Below the pieces are notes generated by a model, which saw only the letters and a list, made by a program, of their open reading frames with translations, did not search any database and was not told the DNA's origin. A DNA stretch of 64,000 nt from Arthrobacter sp. AZCC_0090 (GTDB lineage Bacteria; Actinomycetota; Actinomycetes; Actinomycetales; Micrococcaceae): contig NZ_JACHEE010000001.1 in NCBI RefSeq assembly GCF_014207375.1, positions 62,001 through 126,000 of the forward strand. The letters run 5' to 3'. How positions within the stretch are numbered: position 1 is the stretch's first letter; each line of letters opens with the position of its first letter. The translations under genes and the position numbers were made by a program. This document shows, in pieces, positions 62,860 to 64,000 of this stretch.

Positions 62860-63666
62860 ATGTTCTCTCCCGGCTCTGCATCCCTAACTTTACGCATTCG
62901 GCTGGTTTGCTCGGTGGTGATAGCTGCCGTCCTGTTGCTGGTTGCGGTACCGGCGGAGGCAGCCACCCCAGGAAGCGGCAACGACGTGTCCTGGCCCCAA
63001 TGCGGCAAGACCCTGCCAAAAGGCCAGACGTTCGCCATCGTGGGCGTGAACAATGGCTTGGCCAACACCACGAACCCGTGCCTGGCTGCAGAGCTGACCT
63101 GGGCACGTACATCGAAGGGCGGGACGGCTCAGCCGCTGGTTGCCCTTTATGCGAATACCGCCAATCCCGGCGCGGCCGGGTCGTGGTGGCCCACGAGTAA
63201 CACCTATGGCGGGACCGCAGTGAGCAATCCGTACGGACAATGCACGAGCGGAAGCGTTGATGCCGCCTGCTCCTACATGTACGGGTACGCCAAGGCGTAT
63301 GACGACGCGAACAGCCGTGGAGTGAGCAACCCCGGCTCTTACACTTGGTGGCTAGATGTCGAGACGGGCAATAGCTGGTCTACGGACCAGACGGCGAACA
63401 GGGCGGACCTGGAGGGCATGGTGGCCTACTTCGCGAGCATTGGGACCTCCGCGGGTCTCTACTCCACCGCAGCCCAGTGGAACCAGATCGTCGGGACGGT
63501 TCCGTCATCGAGCAGCCTCTACACCTTGGGCAGCTGGCTGCCGGGGGCGAGTTCGCTGGCCTTGGCGAAACGCAAATGTTCCAACGCACCCCTGACCGGC
63601 GGTGGCAAGGTCACCCTCACCCAATACGTCTCGGGCGGTTTCGACTACGACACTTCCTGCGTCTGA
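62860..63666 (+). CDS. Secreted glycoside-hydrolase-like protein
   Basis: A 268-residue exported protein. A Sec signal peptide (LRIRLVCSVVIAAVLLLVAVP, cleaved near AEAATPG) precedes a TIM-barrel-like domain that opens DVSWPQCGKTLPKG and contains TWWLDVETGNSW, IGTSAGLYSTAAQWNQIVG and LTQYVSGGFDYDTSC. This pattern is seen in actinobacterial proteins related to GH25/DUF1906 cell-wall hydrolases; the Asp-Val-Glu of LDVETG may be catalytic. Five or so Cys suggest disulfides. AGGAAGG lies upstream of the ATG at 62860. Confidence 0.82.
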   Translation: MFSPGSASLTLRIRLVCSVVIAAVLLLVAVPAEAATPGSGNDVSWPQCGKTLPKGQTFAIVGVNNGLANTTNPCLAAELTWARTSKGGTAQPLVALYANTANPGAAGSWWPTSNTYGGTAVSNPYGQCTSGSVDAACSYMYGYAKAYDDANSRGVSNPGSYTWWLDVETGNSWSTDQTANRADLEGMVAYFASIGTSAGLYSTAAQWNQIVGTVPSSSSLYTLGSWLPGASSLALAKRKCSNAPLTGGGKVTLTQYVSGGFDYDTSCV

Positions 63667-63680
63667 CCCACCAACGCGTG

Positions 63681-64000
63681 TCAGCTCTGATGGAAGTCCG
63701 CGGCCTTCGGAGCGTCGAGCATTCCGGCGACTTTCTCTTCCAGAGCTGCGATGGTCGCTTCGGGAAGGACAATCAGGCCATCCAATTCGCGCCGGGCACG
63801 CTTGTAGGCTGTCTGCCGCTCTGCCGGCGTCGCCGCGCTGTCCGAAGCGATTCTGAGCAGCTTCCTGGCGGTGGCGAGCCGCTGACGCTCGGGCCCGGAA
63901 AAATTGCTGTCCTTGACGCGTTTGGCTTCCCGCTCGGCTACATCAAACGCCAATTCAAAGCTGCGCACGGCGGCGCGGTATTCCGCCAGCCGGGCCGCCG
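63681..64000 (-). CDS. Hypothetical helical protein (cut by the window end)
   Basis: The frame runs off the right edge on the minus strand; the GTG at 63968 is not necessarily the start, since upstream codons (AARLAEYRAAV) continue in the same helical style. The visible ~106 residues are Ala/Arg/Glu-rich, with heptad-like repeats (AFDVAEREAKRVKD, ATARKLLRIASDSA) and probably form coiled coils. No family recognised. It converges on the secreted protein gene with a 14-base gap. Confidence 0.6.
   Translation of the reverse strand, partial: AARLAEYRAAVRSFELAFDVAEREAKRVKDSNFSGPERQRLATARKLLRIASDSAATPAERQTAYKRARRELDGLIVLPEATIAALEEKVAGMLDAPKAADFHQS

Overview
The window is high-GC, tightly packed actinobacterial DNA, most likely from an Arthrobacter-like member of the Micrococcaceae. 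The evidence is the strong GC bias at third codon positions, the copper amine oxidase of Arthrobacter type, ClpC, a MalFG-type sugar importer without its own ATPase, and many catabolic operons with PadR, MerR or TetR control. This assignment is inferred from gene content, not from a marker gene. I saw no rRNA, tRNA, CRISPR array, phage or intact insertion sequence.

Layout. 1-5.9 kb: the end of a fructan or sucrose-type operon (binding protein, two permeases, GH32 fructosidase, PfkB kinase) with stem-loops between cistrons. 6-15.4 kb: a Tat-exported phosphatase, small oxidoreductases, ArfB, a MerR/thioredoxin-like pair with two MerR-type operators, a lipoprotein and a DNA glycosylase. 15.4-17.8 kb: a PadR-DUF1048-ABC exporter operon. 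17.9-24.2 kb: a glycosyltransferase, an acyl-CoA ligase with a hairpin leader, a PEP-synthase/rifamycin-phosphotransferase-like protein and a phosphoglycerate-mutase-like phosphatase. 24.3-30.9 kb: a secreted phosphodiester glycosidase, a scar holding tails of corA and NAD-glutamate dehydrogenase, a deacetylase-glycosyltransferase fusion with a small membrane partner, and moaA. 31-36.9 kb: YegP-like protein, an EVE-HNH candidate modification-dependent nuclease, YqeY, ClpC, and two small enzymes. 37-41.4 kb: a xylose-type importer whose ATPase and permease are one polypeptide, with a long upstream region rich in inverted repeats. 41.4-45.4 kb: two zinc alcohol dehydrogenases and LtrA.

45.4-51.8 kb is an amine catabolic operon: copper amine oxidase, APC permease, a membrane protein and an aldehyde dehydrogenase, divergent from a TetR regulator. 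The permease would import the amine, the oxidase would make the aldehyde and the dehydrogenase the acid. 51.8-59.3 kb is a compact sulfated-glycoside locus: formylglycine-generating enzyme divergent from PadR, a CxPxR sulfatase, an MFS transporter and a GH3 glycosidase, with three 25-bp operator-like repeats in the divergent region. No enzyme of this locus shows a signal peptide, so import of an intact sulfated glycoside, desulfation and hydrolysis would all be cytoplasmic. 59.4-64 kb: a repeat protein, an MFS drug-type transporter, Hsp20, small proteins, a secreted protein, and a gene cut by the window end.
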